Shown: positions 1-8,250, counted from the first letter of the stretch. The stretch is DNA of 20,515 nucleotides from an uncultured Collinsella sp. (GCA_900550785.1 URTL01000019.1:1-20515), one strand, 5' to 3'. Numbers and translations are program-made. Notes: generated by a model not told the origin, from the letters alone.

Positions 1-363
1 GCCGATGCGCTTGCTGAGCGTGGGTTTGTTGATGCATCGACAAATGCGACCGCTTCGAACGAGGGCGCAAAGCAGTTCCTGGTCGGCACGATTGCCACGG
101 GTAACCGCTTTGTGACGGGCGCCACCATGCGCAACGACGCTATCGAGGCGACGCATGCCGATTGTGTCGGCATGGAGGGCGCGGCAATTGCCCATGTCGC
201 AACCAAAAATGGTGTCGATTGCCTGGTGTTGCGCGCTATCAGCGATAATTGTGACGAGGCGTACGATGCAATTTGCGAGCGCGAGTTCGATCTGTTCGAG
301 TACGCGCGTGTCGCAAGTGACATCACGCTCGATATCGTCCGCCGCATTGCCGCTGCGCAATAG
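1..363 (+). CDS. mtnN: 5'-methylthioadenosine/S-adenosylhomocysteine nucleosidase, 3' part
   Basis: The open frame runs from base 1 to a TAG at 361-363, so the 5' end lies outside the window and 120 C-terminal residues are visible. The fragment carries family marks: GTIATGNRF, then VGMEGAAIAHVA (bases about 166-201; the Glu of MEG is the conserved purine/ribose-binding Glu) and LRAISD (Asp codon 244-246, the expected catalytic acid). Family knowledge: these cytoplasmic enzymes hydrolyse methylthioadenosine and S-adenosylhomocysteine to adenine and a thioribose product, in methionine salvage and SAH detoxification. ysxC follows 38 bases later on the same strand. A different nucleoside phosphorylase-fold nucleosidase is possible, because only the C-terminal half is visible. 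Confidence 0.82.
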   Translation, partial: ADALAERGFVDASTNATASNEGAKQFLVGTIATGNRFVTGATMRNDAIEATHADCVGMEGAAIAHVATKNGVDCLVLRAISDNCDEAYDAICEREFDLFEYARVASDITLDIVRRIAAAQ

Positions 364-401
364 CGCGTCTATTTGTAAGAACCTACGACCAAGGAGTGTC
401 C

Positions 402-992
402 ATGGCCGATTCCATTAACTACCAGCTTGCCAAGTTCGTCGCCAGCTACGGCAAAGTTTCGCAGATTCCCGAGTCCACCTGTCCCGAGGTGAGCTTCGTC
501 GGCCGCTCCAACGTGGGCAAGTCCTCTATCATGAACAAGCTCTTTGGCCGCAAGAACCTGGTCAAGGTTTCGAGTACGCCGGGCAAGACGAGCAACATCA
601 ACTTCTTTGAGGCCGATGACGTGCACTTTGTCGACTTGCCGGGCTACGGTTTCGCCCGCCGTTCCAAGGCTGAGCGCGACCGCTGGGCCGAGCTCATTGG
701 TGACTTCTTTGACTCCGAGCGCAGCTTTAACCTGGTTGTGTCGCTAGTGGATATCCGCCACGACCCCAGTAAGCTCGACCATGACATGATCGACTACCTG
801 CAGGGCAACGAGTTCAACTTTATCGTCTGTCTCACCAAGGCAGACAAACTCAGCCGCACCCAGCAGGCCCGCCAGGCAGCAGCCATCAAAAAGCAGCTCA
901 ACGTCCCGGCCGAAAACGTAATCATCACAAGCTCCCAAACCGGTGTGGGCATCGATGAACTCAAGCGCCGCATCGCCGAGGCATGCCTCTAA
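402..992 (+). CDS. ysxC: ribosome biogenesis GTP-binding protein YsxC/EngB
   Basis: 196 aa TrmE-Era-EngA-YihA-type GTPase. All G motifs are visible: G1 GRSNVGKS at 34-41, the switch-I Thr in STPGKT (58-63), G3 DLPGYG at 78-83, G4 TKAD at 145-148 and a G5-like SSQTG near the end. Length is normal for the family. Family knowledge: YsxC/EngB binds the immature 50S subunit and is usually essential. The ATG at 402 is preferred because AAGGAG (391-396) sits five bases upstream; an in-frame GTG at 396 overlaps that ribosome binding site. It follows the nucleosidase gene closely and may be cotranscribed with it. Confidence 0.95.
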   Translation: MADSINYQLAKFVASYGKVSQIPESTCPEVSFVGRSNVGKSSIMNKLFGRKNLVKVSSTPGKTSNINFFEADDVHFVDLPGYGFARRSKAERDRWAELIGDFFDSERSFNLVVSLVDIRHDPSKLDHDMIDYLQGNEFNFIVCLTKADKLSRTQQARQAAAIKKQLNVPAENVIITSSQTGVGIDELKRRIAEACL

Positions 993-1066
993 TAAGTGCT
1001 CCAGCCTAGCAAGAGCCCCTATCAATAAAAAGCCAAACTATCAGCCCGGCGCTTTTACAGAGCGTA

Positions 1067-1233
1067 GGTCCCTGTAGCCGCCGCCAGCGAAGTTAACGTA
1101 GGGGAGGCCAGGGACTTTGCCCCCAAATCTTTCCGCAGGACGGAGGAGCCCCCGCCGCACGTAGTGCGCAGCGGAGGCTCCGACATGTCCGAGGACGATT
1201 TGGAGAGTAACCCTGTGTCCGGCCGGAGGGACC
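1067..1233. other. structured intergenic element between ysxC and ftsE
   Basis: The 335-base gap between ysxC and ftsE has no convincing gene but much complementarity. A long hairpin at 1145-1181 has stems GGAGCC/GGCTCC (1145-1150 with 1176-1181), CCGC/GCGG (1152-1155 with 1171-1174) and CGCAC/GTGCG (1156-1160 with 1164-1168) around a GTA loop. AAATC (1125-1129) can pair with GATTT (1197-1201) outside it. GTCCCT near 1068 can pair either with AGGGAC at 1110-1115 or with AGGGAC at 1227-1232, so two folds exclude each other. It could be a structured RNA, a leader of ftsE or a dispersed repeat. The 69-codon minus-strand frame across it has no ribosome binding site or family signature that I recognise. 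Confidence 0.45.
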
Positions 1234-1257
1234 CAAACACGGCCATGCTTCTTATGT

Positions 1258-1282
1258 GCAGCAAAGCTAATGCTGCTAAAAT
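1258..1282 (+). promoter_or_regulatory. candidate ftsE promoter with an overlapping inverted repeat
   Basis: TGCTAAAAT (extended -10, hexamer TAAAAT at 1277-1282) lies 45 bases before the ftsE start. No good -35 is visible. A perfect six-base inverted repeat, GCAGCA (1258-1263) and TGCTGC (1271-1276), abuts the -10, where a repressor could bind. Assigned by eye only. Confidence 0.3.
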
Positions 1283-1327
1283 ACTAAGCGCTCATGTAGT
1301 TTAAACGCACGACGATAAGGAGCACCA

Positions 1328-2548
1328 GTGGGTAACCACTTCCGTACCTCCGGTGCGGGCGATGATGCCCCCAAGACGCAGGCAGGCGTCCAGGGCAGTC
1401 GTTTTGCCACTCCGGATTCAGAGGGCCAGCCTGTTGCTCAGGCCCCCGCTCAGCCGGCAGATCAGGCACAGCCGGCATCCGATCCCTTTGCCTACAATCC
1501 AACCAGCGATGTCGCGCTTTCCGGCACGGCGGGTTTTGAGCCCGTTCAGGCCGTGACCGCTCGCGTGGAGCAGCCTCAGGCTGGTGCCGCCACGCCGCAG
1601 CCTACCATGGCCGGCATTCCCGACCCCTTGGCCCCTGCGACGCCGGCTCCTCAGCCTGCGCAGTCCGGTCTCTTTGCCGCTATTCCCGACCCCACGCAGC
1701 CTGCTGCCCCGGTGGTCGAGAGCGATCAGGCAGCCGAGGTCGCAAGCCTCGATAACGCGCTCAACAACCCCGATTTTACGTCGGTGTTTGCGCCCATCGA
1801 TCCGCAGGCCAGCCGCAAGAAGATGGCCAAGCAGGCCGGTGTCGAGCCCGTCATCCTTATGGAGCATGTCACCAAGATCTATCCGGCACAGCCCAACAAG
1901 CCTGCACTCGACGACATCAACATCGAGATCTATCCGGGCGAGTTTGTCTTCCTGGTCGGTCACTCCGGCTCGGGTAAGACCACGCTGCTGTCGACGCTCA
2001 ACCGCGACGTCAAGCCGACGAGCGGCCGCATCCTGGTTGCCGGTCAGGACCTCATGAAGATCAAGAACCGCAAGGTTCCGTTCCTGCGCCGCCAGATTGG
2101 CGCCGTGTTCCAGGACTTTAAGCTTCTGCCGCAAAAGACCGCCTACGAAAACGTGGCGTTTGCCCTGCAGTGCATCGGCAAGCCCAAGGGCGTCATTCGC
2201 AGCCAGGTGCCCGAGGTGCTGCGTCTGGTCGGTCTGGCCGATCAGATGGACTCGCTGCCCGACCAGCTTTCCGGTGGCGAGCAGCAGCGCGTTGCCGTCG
2301 CCCGTGCTATGGTCAACCGTCCGCCGCTGCTGATCTGCGACGAGCCCACGGGCAACCTCGACCCGGCGATCTCGCTGGGCATTATGAAGCTGCTTGAGCG
2401 TATTAACCGCACCGGCACCACCGTGATCGTCGCCACGCACGACCGCGAGATGGTCGATAGCATGCACCGTCGCGTGATCGCCCTCGAGGGCGGCCACGTC
2501 ATCCGCGACCAGGAGAGGGGAGGTTACGGCAACTATGGCACCAACTAA
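1328..2548 (+). CDS. ftsE: cell-division ATP-binding protein FtsE with a long N-terminal extension
   Basis: 406 aa. Residues from about 174 onward form a complete ABC ATPase: Walker A GHSGSGKT (211-218), Q-loop in GAVFQDFKLLP, signature LSGGEQQR (314-321), Walker B LLICDE (334-339) and switch His371. FtsE is normally about 220-230 aa. Here roughly 170 residues rich in Pro, Ala and Gln precede the domain, with IPDP repeated twice, and are probably disordered. The GTG at 1328 is chosen because AAGGAG (1317-1322) lies six bases upstream; Met166 would give a near-standard FtsE but has no strong ribosome binding site. Family knowledge: FtsE pairs with FtsX to activate septal peptidoglycan hydrolases. 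It overlaps ftsX by 14 bases, implying translational coupling. Confidence 0.95.
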   Translation: MGNHFRTSGAGDDAPKTQAGVQGSRFATPDSEGQPVAQAPAQPADQAQPASDPFAYNPTSDVALSGTAGFEPVQAVTARVEQPQAGAATPQPTMAGIPDPLAPATPAPQPAQSGLFAAIPDPTQPAAPVVESDQAAEVASLDNALNNPDFTSVFAPIDPQASRKKMAKQAGVEPVILMEHVTKIYPAQPNKPALDDINIEIYPGEFVFLVGHSGSGKTTLLSTLNRDVKPTSGRILVAGQDLMKIKNRKVPFLRRQIGAVFQDFKLLPQKTAYENVAFALQCIGKPKGVIRSQVPEVLRLVGLADQMDSLPDQLSGGEQQRVAVARAMVNRPPLLICDEPTGNLDPAISLGIMKLLERINRTGTTVIVATHDREMVDSMHRRVIALEGGHVIRDQERGGYGNYGTN

Positions 2549-3455
2549 CGTGGGCTACTCCTTCAAAGAGGCAATCAGCCACTTCTTCCGTAACTGGACT
2601 ACCTCGCTCGGCGCCGTCATCACGATCTTCCTTTCGCTGTTTATCATCGGCCTGTTCATTATGGGCTCCGCGGTGCTGAACTCCGTGATCGGCACCGTCG
2701 AGGATCAGGTTGTCATCAACGCCTTCATTAGTGATGACGCCGATCAGGCTGATGTTCAGGCTTTTGAGGCCGAGCTTAAGACGTGGAGCAACGTCAAGTC
2801 CGTGACCTATAAGGACAAGGACGACGCGAAGGCCGAGTATTCGAGCAAGATGTCGGGCAACGCCGACGCCACCATGAGCGCGCTCGATGGCCAGAACCCG
2901 CTGCCGGCTTCCTTCGCTATTGAGATGGACGATCCGTCCAAGGTCGAGAGCACGGCAGAGAAGCTCAAGAAGGATGCCGATTTCCAGAAGATCGTGGATG
3001 ACGGCGACGTCAACGCGAGCGTGCTGTACGGCCAGGAGGCAGTGAGCCGCCTGTTCCAGGTGACCAACTACATCCGCATCGCCGCCGTGGTGCTCGTTGG
3101 CCTTCTGACCTTTATCGCTTTCATCTTCATCAACAACACGATTCGCCTATCCATCACGGCACGTCGTCGTGAGATTGCGATTATGCGTCTGGTCGGCGCC
3201 AGCAACGGCTTCATTCGCGGCCCGTTTATCACCGAGGGCGTACTACAGGCCATTTTGGGCTCGTTGCTTTCCATCGGCGTTCTGGAGCTGCTGCGCAACC
3301 TGATGATTCCGCGTCTGCAGGAGAGCATCGGCTGGATGTCGTTTGCCCTGCCGATGCAGTACTACTTGGTGACCTATGCTGCGCTGATTCTGGTCGGCGT
3401 GATTATCGGTTTCTTTGGTTCTGCCATCGCCATGCGCCGCTACCTGCGCGTGTAG
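2535..3455 (+). CDS. ftsX: cell-division membrane protein FtsX
   Basis: 306 aa with typical FtsX architecture: a cytoplasmic N-terminus (YSFKEAISHFFRNW), TM1 at about 24-47, an extracellular domain of about 130 residues (to about 178), then three more TM segments at about 180-202, 228-250 and 275-300, ending MRRYLRV. The RRREIAIMRLVGAS stretch between TM2 and TM3 is the conserved cytoplasmic loop. ATG 2535 lies inside the ftsE 3' end, with a GGGGAGG stretch upstream. Family knowledge: FtsX transmits FtsE ATP hydrolysis to extracellular peptidoglycan hydrolases during division. The pair ends at the terminator at 3481. Confidence 0.95.
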   Translation: MAPTNVGYSFKEAISHFFRNWTTSLGAVITIFLSLFIIGLFIMGSAVLNSVIGTVEDQVVINAFISDDADQADVQAFEAELKTWSNVKSVTYKDKDDAKAEYSSKMSGNADATMSALDGQNPLPASFAIEMDDPSKVESTAEKLKKDADFQKIVDDGDVNASVLYGQEAVSRLFQVTNYIRIAAVVLVGLLTFIAFIFINNTIRLSITARRREIAIMRLVGASNGFIRGPFITEGVLQAILGSLLSIGVLELLRNLMIPRLQESIGWMSFALPMQYYLVTYAALILVGVIIGFFGSAIAMRRYLRV

Positions 3456-3480
3456 GCATGCCTGGAATTCATCCCTTCCA

Positions 3481-3513
3481 ACGGGTCGTCTCTTATGGGG
3501 CGGCCCGTTTTTT
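3481..3513 (+). terminator. rho-independent terminator after ftsX
   Basis: ACGGGTCGTCTC pairs with GGGGCGGCCCGT over 12 positions, counting G-U pairs, around a short TTAT loop. A run of six T follows. It starts 25 bases after the ftsX stop. Confidence 0.88.
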
Positions 3514-3590
3514 GATCCCTAGGGGACGGCAGGAAAGCGAATCATTTGGGTAGACTCTTTGGAGTTCGCAATCGATAGTTAGGAGGCGCC

Positions 3591-5726
3591 ATGGGGCGCA
3601 ATAACAAGCATAAGCGTGGAGCTCGCAATAAGCGCGGGCCGGTGCGCAGCGAACGCCGTCCGAGCCTGACCGGGCGCGTGCAGCTCCATGAGCACAGTGC
3701 CTATGTCATAACCGAGAATGGCGACTACAAGGTCATGGGCCGCGGTAAGCGCGAGATCATGGATGGCGATACCGTTGCCGTGAGCATTAAGAACAGCCCG
3801 CACGGTGAGCGGCGCGCCGTGATCGAGGGCGTGGTTGAGCGTGCAGCCATAAGCGTGGTGGGCACGTACCAGACCGCCGGTCCGCTCGGTGTGATTGAGC
3901 CGCTCGATTCGCGTCTGAAGGCCGACTTCTTCATTCTGCCCGAGGATACCTCGGCGGATCGTCTGGGCGTCCACCCGGGTGATGCTGTTGTCGCGCACAT
4001 TTTGACCTACCCGACGCGCCTGGAATCGGGCACCGTGACGATTGAACGCCGCATTGGCGGAGATGACGCGCCCGATTTGGGCGTTCAATATGTGATGGCG
4101 CGTTACGGCTATACCGATAGCTATCCCGAGGCCGCGCTGGACGAGGCCGAGGGGCTTTCGCTCGATGTGTCCGCGGCGCTTAAGGACCCGCTCCGCCGCG
4201 ATCTGCGCGACCGCTTTGTCATCACGATCGACCCGGTCGACGCGCGCGACTTTGACGATGCCATTTCGCTGGAGCGTACGCCCGAGGGTGGCTACAAGCT
4301 GGGTGTGCATATCGCCGACGTTTCACACTATGTGGCTTGGGACGGGCATATCGATCTTGAGGCTCGCCATCGTACGACATCGGTGTATCTGGCCGATCGC
4401 GTGCTTCCCATGCTGCCCGAACGCCTGTCCTGTGACCTGTGCTCGCTTCGCCCTGACGAGGACCGTCTTGCGTTTACCGTCGATATCGAGCTCGATGCGC
4501 AGGGTCGCGTGCGGCATTACGATCCGTATCCCAGCGTGATTCGCTCGCGTGTGCGTATGGACTATGACGGCGCCGAGGCGCTGCTGGTGCGTGCCGGCGC
4601 GGTTGAGTATTCGGTGCTGGAGGGTGCAGCCGAGGATGTTGCGGCTGCCGAGACCTCGCGCGAGGAAGCGCTTGAGCGCGGTCTTGCGTGCGAGGAGGCC
4701 GCCCGCGGCTACAACATCGACCTCGGCGATTTCCTTGTCGCCGCTAACGAACTCGCCGAACTTCGCCGTCGTATTCGTCGCGCCCGCGGCTCAGTCGATT
4801 TTGACACAGCCGAGATTCGCGCTCTATTGGATGAGGACGGAGTGCCCGTGCAGATTGTGGCGCGTGAGCGTTCGTGTGCCACGTCGCTTATCGAGGAAGC
4901 CATGCTGCTCGCCAACGAGTGCGTTGCAGAGTGGCTGGCAGACCGTGATATCGAGGCCTGCTATCGTGTGCATGAGGATCCGAGCCCCGATAGCCTGCAC
5001 GGTGCTGCCGTTGCGCTGGCGCAGCTAGGCATCATCGACGATCGCCGTGCTGCCGGTATTGCCCTGGGGAGCCCCGATGAGCTGCAGGCTGCAGTTGATG
5101 CTGCCGCCGGTACGGCCAACGCACCGCTCGTCAACACGCTGCTTCTGCGCAGCATGCAGCGCGCGCTGTACAAGCCGCGCAACGAGGGCCACTTTGCGCT
5201 CGCCGCGCCGTGCTACTGTCACTTTACGAGTCCCATCCGTCGCTACCCCGATCTGGTGGTGCACCGCGTGCTCAAACTGCAGTTGGCCTATGAGCAGCTC
5301 GGCGGCAAGGACGCCTTGGTCCGTACGCCGCGGCTGATCGGTAAGGGGCGCGAGTCGCTGCCGCGCATTCTGCCGCAGATCTGCCGCGCATGTAGCGATG
5401 CCGAGCGCGCGGCAGATGCCGCCAGCCATGCGACGCAAAAGATCAAGATTGCCCAGTACTATGAGGACCGTCTGGGTGAGCGCTATGCCGGAACCGTCTC
5501 GTGGGTTAGCAGCATGGGCCTCTTTGTGCGCTTGGACCTAACACAGGTCGAGGGCCTGGTTTCAATTAAGAGCCTGGGCAACGAGTGGTTCGAGTTCGAC
5601 GAGGACGCGCTAACGCTCACAGGTGCCGACACGGGCACCCGTTACGAGCTGGGGCAGCGCGTGATTATCGAGGTCTCGCGCGTCAATACCACGCGTGGGC
5701 ACTTGGACTTTAAGCTTATCCATTAG
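3591..5726 (+). CDS. rnr: ribonuclease R (RNB-family 3'-5' exoribonuclease)
   Basis: 711 aa. A basic N-terminus (KHKRGARNKRG) leads into OB/cold-shock-like domains (about 27-200), then the RNB catalytic domain containing DARDFDDAI (217-225), which supplies the metal-binding Asp cluster, and a C-terminal S1 domain from about 629 (GERYAGTVSWV, GLFVRLD, VEGLV). It is slightly shorter than many RNase R proteins and lacks both an N-terminal helix-turn-helix and a long basic C-terminal tail. Family knowledge: it degrades structured RNA processively from the 3' end and cooperates with tmRNA-SmpB; smpB is about 9 kb downstream. ATG 3591 has AGGAGG (3581-3586) four bases upstream. It appears to be transcribed alone, between two terminators. 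Confidence 0.95.
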   Translation: MGRNNKHKRGARNKRGPVRSERRPSLTGRVQLHEHSAYVITENGDYKVMGRGKREIMDGDTVAVSIKNSPHGERRAVIEGVVERAAISVVGTYQTAGPLGVIEPLDSRLKADFFILPEDTSADRLGVHPGDAVVAHILTYPTRLESGTVTIERRIGGDDAPDLGVQYVMARYGYTDSYPEAALDEAEGLSLDVSAALKDPLRRDLRDRFVITIDPVDARDFDDAISLERTPEGGYKLGVHIADVSHYVAWDGHIDLEARHRTTSVYLADRVLPMLPERLSCDLCSLRPDEDRLAFTVDIELDAQGRVRHYDPYPSVIRSRVRMDYDGAEALLVRAGAVEYSVLEGAAEDVAAAETSREEALERGLACEEAARGYNIDLGDFLVAANELAELRRRIRRARGSVDFDTAEIRALLDEDGVPVQIVARERSCATSLIEEAMLLANECVAEWLADRDIEACYRVHEDPSPDSLHGAAVALAQLGIIDDRRAAGIALGSPDELQAAVDAAAGTANAPLVNTLLLRSMQRALYKPRNEGHFALAAPCYCHFTSPIRRYPDLVVHRVLKLQLAYEQLGGKDALVRTPRLIGKGRESLPRILPQICRACSDAERAADAASHATQKIKIAQYYEDRLGERYAGTVSWVSSMGLFVRLDLTQVEGLVSIKSLGNEWFEFDEDALTLTGADTGTRYELGQRVIIEVSRVNTTRGHLDFKLIH

Positions 5727-5754
5727 CTAAATCCCGACTCGTGGCGAGAGAGCG

Positions 5755-5790
5755 GAGGGCGGCCTTTCGGGACCGCCCTTCGCATTTGAA
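5755..5790 (+). terminator. probable terminator after rnr
   Basis: GAGGGCGG (5755-5762) pairs with CCGCCCTTC (5773-5781, one G-U) around a ten-base loop. The following sequence is only moderately T-rich (TTCGCATTT), so the terminator may be weak. Confidence 0.6.
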
Positions 5791-5840
5791 TCGTGGCTAC
5801 CTTGCCGTCTGCTCGGCCGCCCGCTTACCTGCTATTTGAG

Positions 5841-5885
5841 AGGTAAAACCTACCAAAATAAACCTGTCCCTTTTTGGCAGGTTTA
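5841..5885. promoter_or_regulatory. nested inverted repeats before the resolvase gene
   Basis: TAAACCTG (5859-5866) and CAGGTTTA (5878-5885) are perfect eight-base arms around an 11-base loop. AGGTAAAACCT (5841-5851) is a smaller symmetric site just upstream. They end 18 bases before the resolvase start. Serine resolvases bind inverted sites next to their own gene, so this is a candidate recombination or autoregulatory site. A T-rich loop makes a transcriptional role possible too. Confidence 0.4.
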
Positions 5886-5903
5886 CAAGAAAGCGGGGAT
5901 GAG

Positions 5904-6509
5904 ATGGCGACGGTGTACGGTTATGCGCGGGTGAGTTCGCGCGATCAGAACCTTAATCGGCAGCTGGATGCGCTGGGCGCCTATGGCGTGGGCTCGGCGA
6001 ATATTTATGCCGACCATGCGAGCGGCAAGGACTTCGATCGACCGCGTTATCGCGAGCTGCTGCACGTCCTGGGAGACGGGGACGTACTGGTGGTGCTTTC
6101 TATCGACCGACTTGGCCGTAATTACTCCGAGATTCTTGAGGAATGGCGACGCATTACCAAGGAGCTCGGGGTTGCCATTGTGGTGTTGGACATGCCATTG
6201 CTTGACACGCGCGCTAGGGCCAGCGGCGCGCCGGATGTGACCAACGTCCTGATTGCCGATATTGTGCTGCAACTGCTGAGCTACGTGGCGCAGGTAGAGC
6301 GCGAGAATATCCATCGGCGCCAAGCGGAGGGAATTGCAGCGGCGCGGGCGCGAGGGGTCCGTTTCGGTCGACCTCGCAAGCCGTGCCCTCCTCAGTTTGA
6401 GCTGGTGCGCGATAGCTATGAGGCGGGCGATATTACCCGCAGCCAGGCGGCAAAGTGCCTGGGCGTGTGCGTGGGGACGTTCGATCGCTGGATGCGCGAG
6501 GCGGGGTAG
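5904..6509 (+). CDS. serine recombinase of the resolvase/invertase family
   Basis: 201 aa, normal for small serine recombinases. The N-terminal catalytic domain contains YGYARVSSRDQNL with the nucleophile at Ser11, and DRLGRN at 68-73 with catalytic Arg residues. The long E-helix and a GRPRKP linker lead to a C-terminal helix-turn-helix (about 168-198: ITRSQAAKCLGV, FDRWM). Family knowledge: these enzymes resolve or invert DNA between short sites through a covalent serine-DNA link. ATG 5904 is preferred because homology starts there; a TTG at 5874 would add residues encoded inside an inverted repeat. No transposase, terminal repeats or partner genes are nearby, so it looks like a lone mobile-element remnant or a chromosomal inversion enzyme. 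Confidence 0.9.
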   Translation: MATVYGYARVSSRDQNLNRQLDALGAYGVGSANIYADHASGKDFDRPRYRELLHVLGDGDVLVVLSIDRLGRNYSEILEEWRRITKELGVAIVVLDMPLLDTRARASGAPDVTNVLIADIVLQLLSYVAQVERENIHRRQAEGIAAARARGVRFGRPRKPCPPQFELVRDSYEAGDITRSQAAKCLGVCVGTFDRWMREAG

Positions 6510-6613
6510 GGGTTTGCGTCGCTTTGTCGCTTCCTGTTGCGATTCAAATTTTGATACGGTGACGATGCCATTTGGGGCTACACTCGCTGATATTCAAAAA
6601 AGGAGGTTGGCCC

Positions 6614-7195
6614 TTGGCGCGCGTAAAACAAATAATCGGATGGACCGCGATCGTTCTGTTCGCTGCAACGCTGGCGGGCATCTGGGTGCTGACGGAGCAA
6701 AATGCGGTGGAGACGTCGTTGCTGAGCGAGTCCACCGCGCGTGTGGTGGAGGGCCAGGCTACGGGCGTTCAGGCTACCGGCATCACGGGTGAAATTCAGG
6801 CGGGGGACGGCATGACTGAGAGTACCAATCCGGCTGCCTCGACGGTCCAGCCTGGTCGACTTGCTTCCATTCGCATGTGGGTAGGCGCAAACGTCCGTCG
6901 CGTCGCCCATACCGTAGAGTTTTTCTTCGTCGGATTGGTCGCCTCGGTGATCGTGGTCTGCTTTTCCAGGCGTCCATGGAGTGTGTGTTCCCGTTGCGTG
7001 CCTGTGTTTCTCTTTTGCGCTGCCTGCTCCGTTGGCGACCAGGTGCATAAGATCTTTGTTCCCGGCAGGCATTTCGACGTTATCGATTTAGGATTCGATG
7101 CTGCGGGCTATGTCACCGCCATGCTGTTGGTATTGCTGGCAGCGGCGTTGGTGCGCCATGCGACTCGGCCGATCGGCGCCCATGCGAGGCGCTAG
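6614..7195 (+). CDS. VanZ-like membrane protein
   Basis: 193 aa from a TTG start at 6614, chosen because AGGAGG (6601-6606) lies seven bases upstream; an ATG at 6572 would have no ribosome binding site. TM1 is at about 7-27, then an acidic/polar stretch of about 60 residues, a second TM beginning near RRVAHTVEFFFVGLVASVIVV, a further TM through the CVPVFLFCAACS region, and a last TM near the C-terminus. The VanZ signature is present: H-x2-E-F in the second TM, then DQVHKIFVPGRHFDVIDL (FVPGR at 148-152). Family knowledge: VanZ-like proteins are small membrane proteins of mostly unknown function; the founding member gives low-level teicoplanin resistance. It follows the resolvase by about 100 bases. 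Confidence 0.75.
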   Translation: MARVKQIIGWTAIVLFAATLAGIWVLTEQNAVETSLLSESTARVVEGQATGVQATGITGEIQAGDGMTESTNPAASTVQPGRLASIRMWVGANVRRVAHTVEFFFVGLVASVIVVCFSRRPWSVCSRCVPVFLFCAACSVGDQVHKIFVPGRHFDVIDLGFDAAGYVTAMLLVLLAAALVRHATRPIGAHARR

Positions 7196-7276
7196 CCGGT
7201 AACAAACCCGTTTCTGATAATGCGACCTTGTTGAATTATTTTGTGTCGCGCGTATTTCCGAGTGGTCGGATTTGAG

Positions 7277-7303
7277 GGGCGAGCGGTAGAACGCTCGCCC
7301 TTT
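7277..7303 (+). terminator. terminator after the VanZ-like gene
   Basis: GGGCGAGCG (7277-7285) and CGCTCGCCC (7292-7300) form a perfect nine-base stem with a six-base loop. TTTG follows, a short T tract. Confidence 0.65.
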
Positions 7304-7315
7304 GTGCGCCACGAT

Positions 7316-7365
7316 GCGGCACAATGTACCGCAAAAGCTGTTTGTATCCGGTACGAATCGTTCGT
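7316..7365. promoter_or_regulatory. candidate operator region before the murR-type gene
   Basis: Two symmetric sites lie 35-84 bases before the regulator start: GCGGCAC/GTACCGC (7316-7332, one mismatch) and ACGAA-TCG-TTCGT (7353-7365, perfect arms). RpiR-family repressors usually bind palindromes near their own operon and respond to the sugar phosphate. Neither site matches a consensus I can name. Confidence 0.28.
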
Positions 7366-7399
7366 TGGTCTTTAATTCTTCTCAACGGAGGTGTTTGAG

Positions 7400-8250
7400 A
7401 TGGCAAACGGATTGCTTTTGCGGCTTCGCGAGCGTGAGCTCAGCGCGAGCCCGGCGGAACGCAATGTCATCGCATATGTAAGCGCTCATCCGCACGAGGT
7501 GGTCGGGCTGTCCGTCCGCGGTCTTGCCGATGTCACGTTCTCCTCGCCCTCGAGCATTTTGCGCTTTTGCAAGCGTTTGGGTTTTGCGGGCTACAAGGAG
7601 TTCCAGCGCGAACTGATTGCCGAGCTGGCGCTCTTAGGTGACAAGAAAGACGTAGCCCTCGAGGACATCTCCATGGATGACAGCGTCGAACGTATCGTGG
7701 GGAAGGTGATGAAAAGCAACGTGCGCACGATCGAGGCGACGGCGCGAACGCTCGATTACACCGTCTTGGAGCGATGCGCGGCCCGTCTTAAGCGGGCACG
7801 CGCGGTCAATCTGTTCGGTATTGGTGCCTCTCGTTTGGTCGCGCACGACCGGCGCAAAAGCTCATGCGTGTCGACAAAGAGTGCCATCTGTACGACGACT
7901 GGCATGATCAGCTCTTATGTGCCAAGAACATGCATGAGGGCGATATGGCAATCGCCTTTAGCTACTCGGGCTTGACGCAAGAGGTGCTGGACTGCACCGC
8001 CGAGGCTCAACGTCACAACTGTCCCGTTGTGGCCGTTACCAAAGTAGATGGATCATCCAATCTTGCCACCATGGCCGATGCCGTGCTCGGCGTCGCTGCG
8101 AGTGAACCCTTGGTCCGCAGCGGTGCCATGGCTTCGCGTATGGCCCAGCTTATGGTTGTCGATGCCCTGTACGCTGCTTACGTTGCCAGCGACTACGAAC
8201 GGGCGACGCATGTCATAAAGCAAAACTACATCGAGAAACAGGAAAGATGA
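7400..8250 (+). pseudogene. murR: RpiR/MurR-family regulator of MurNAc catabolism, frameshifted
   Basis: Two frames together make one RpiR protein. The first (from ATG 7400, with GGAGG eight bases upstream) encodes the N-terminal helix-turn-helix (about 37-70: GLSVRGLADVTFSSPSSILR) and the start of the SIS domain (NLFGIGASRLVAHD, to base 7849). The second frame resumes at about 7852 with AQKLMRVDKECHLYDDWHD and runs to TGA 8248-8250. Restoring one base at 7850-7851 gives a continuous protein of about 283 aa, the usual family length, with exactly one residue between the D and AQKLM, as expected. MurR-type proteins sense MurNAc-6-P through the SIS domain, and murQ follows at once. The fault may be a real mutation or a sequencing/assembly error. 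The symbol is inferred from context. Confidence 0.85.

Noticed and set aside
1055..1264. 69-codon minus-strand frame in the ysxC-ftsE gap
   Set aside because: It lies across a hairpin-rich region and has no ribosome binding site or known motif; kept as a structured element only.
1418..2497. 359-codon minus-strand frame opposite ftsE
   Set aside because: Antisense shadow of an intact FtsE with all ABC motifs.
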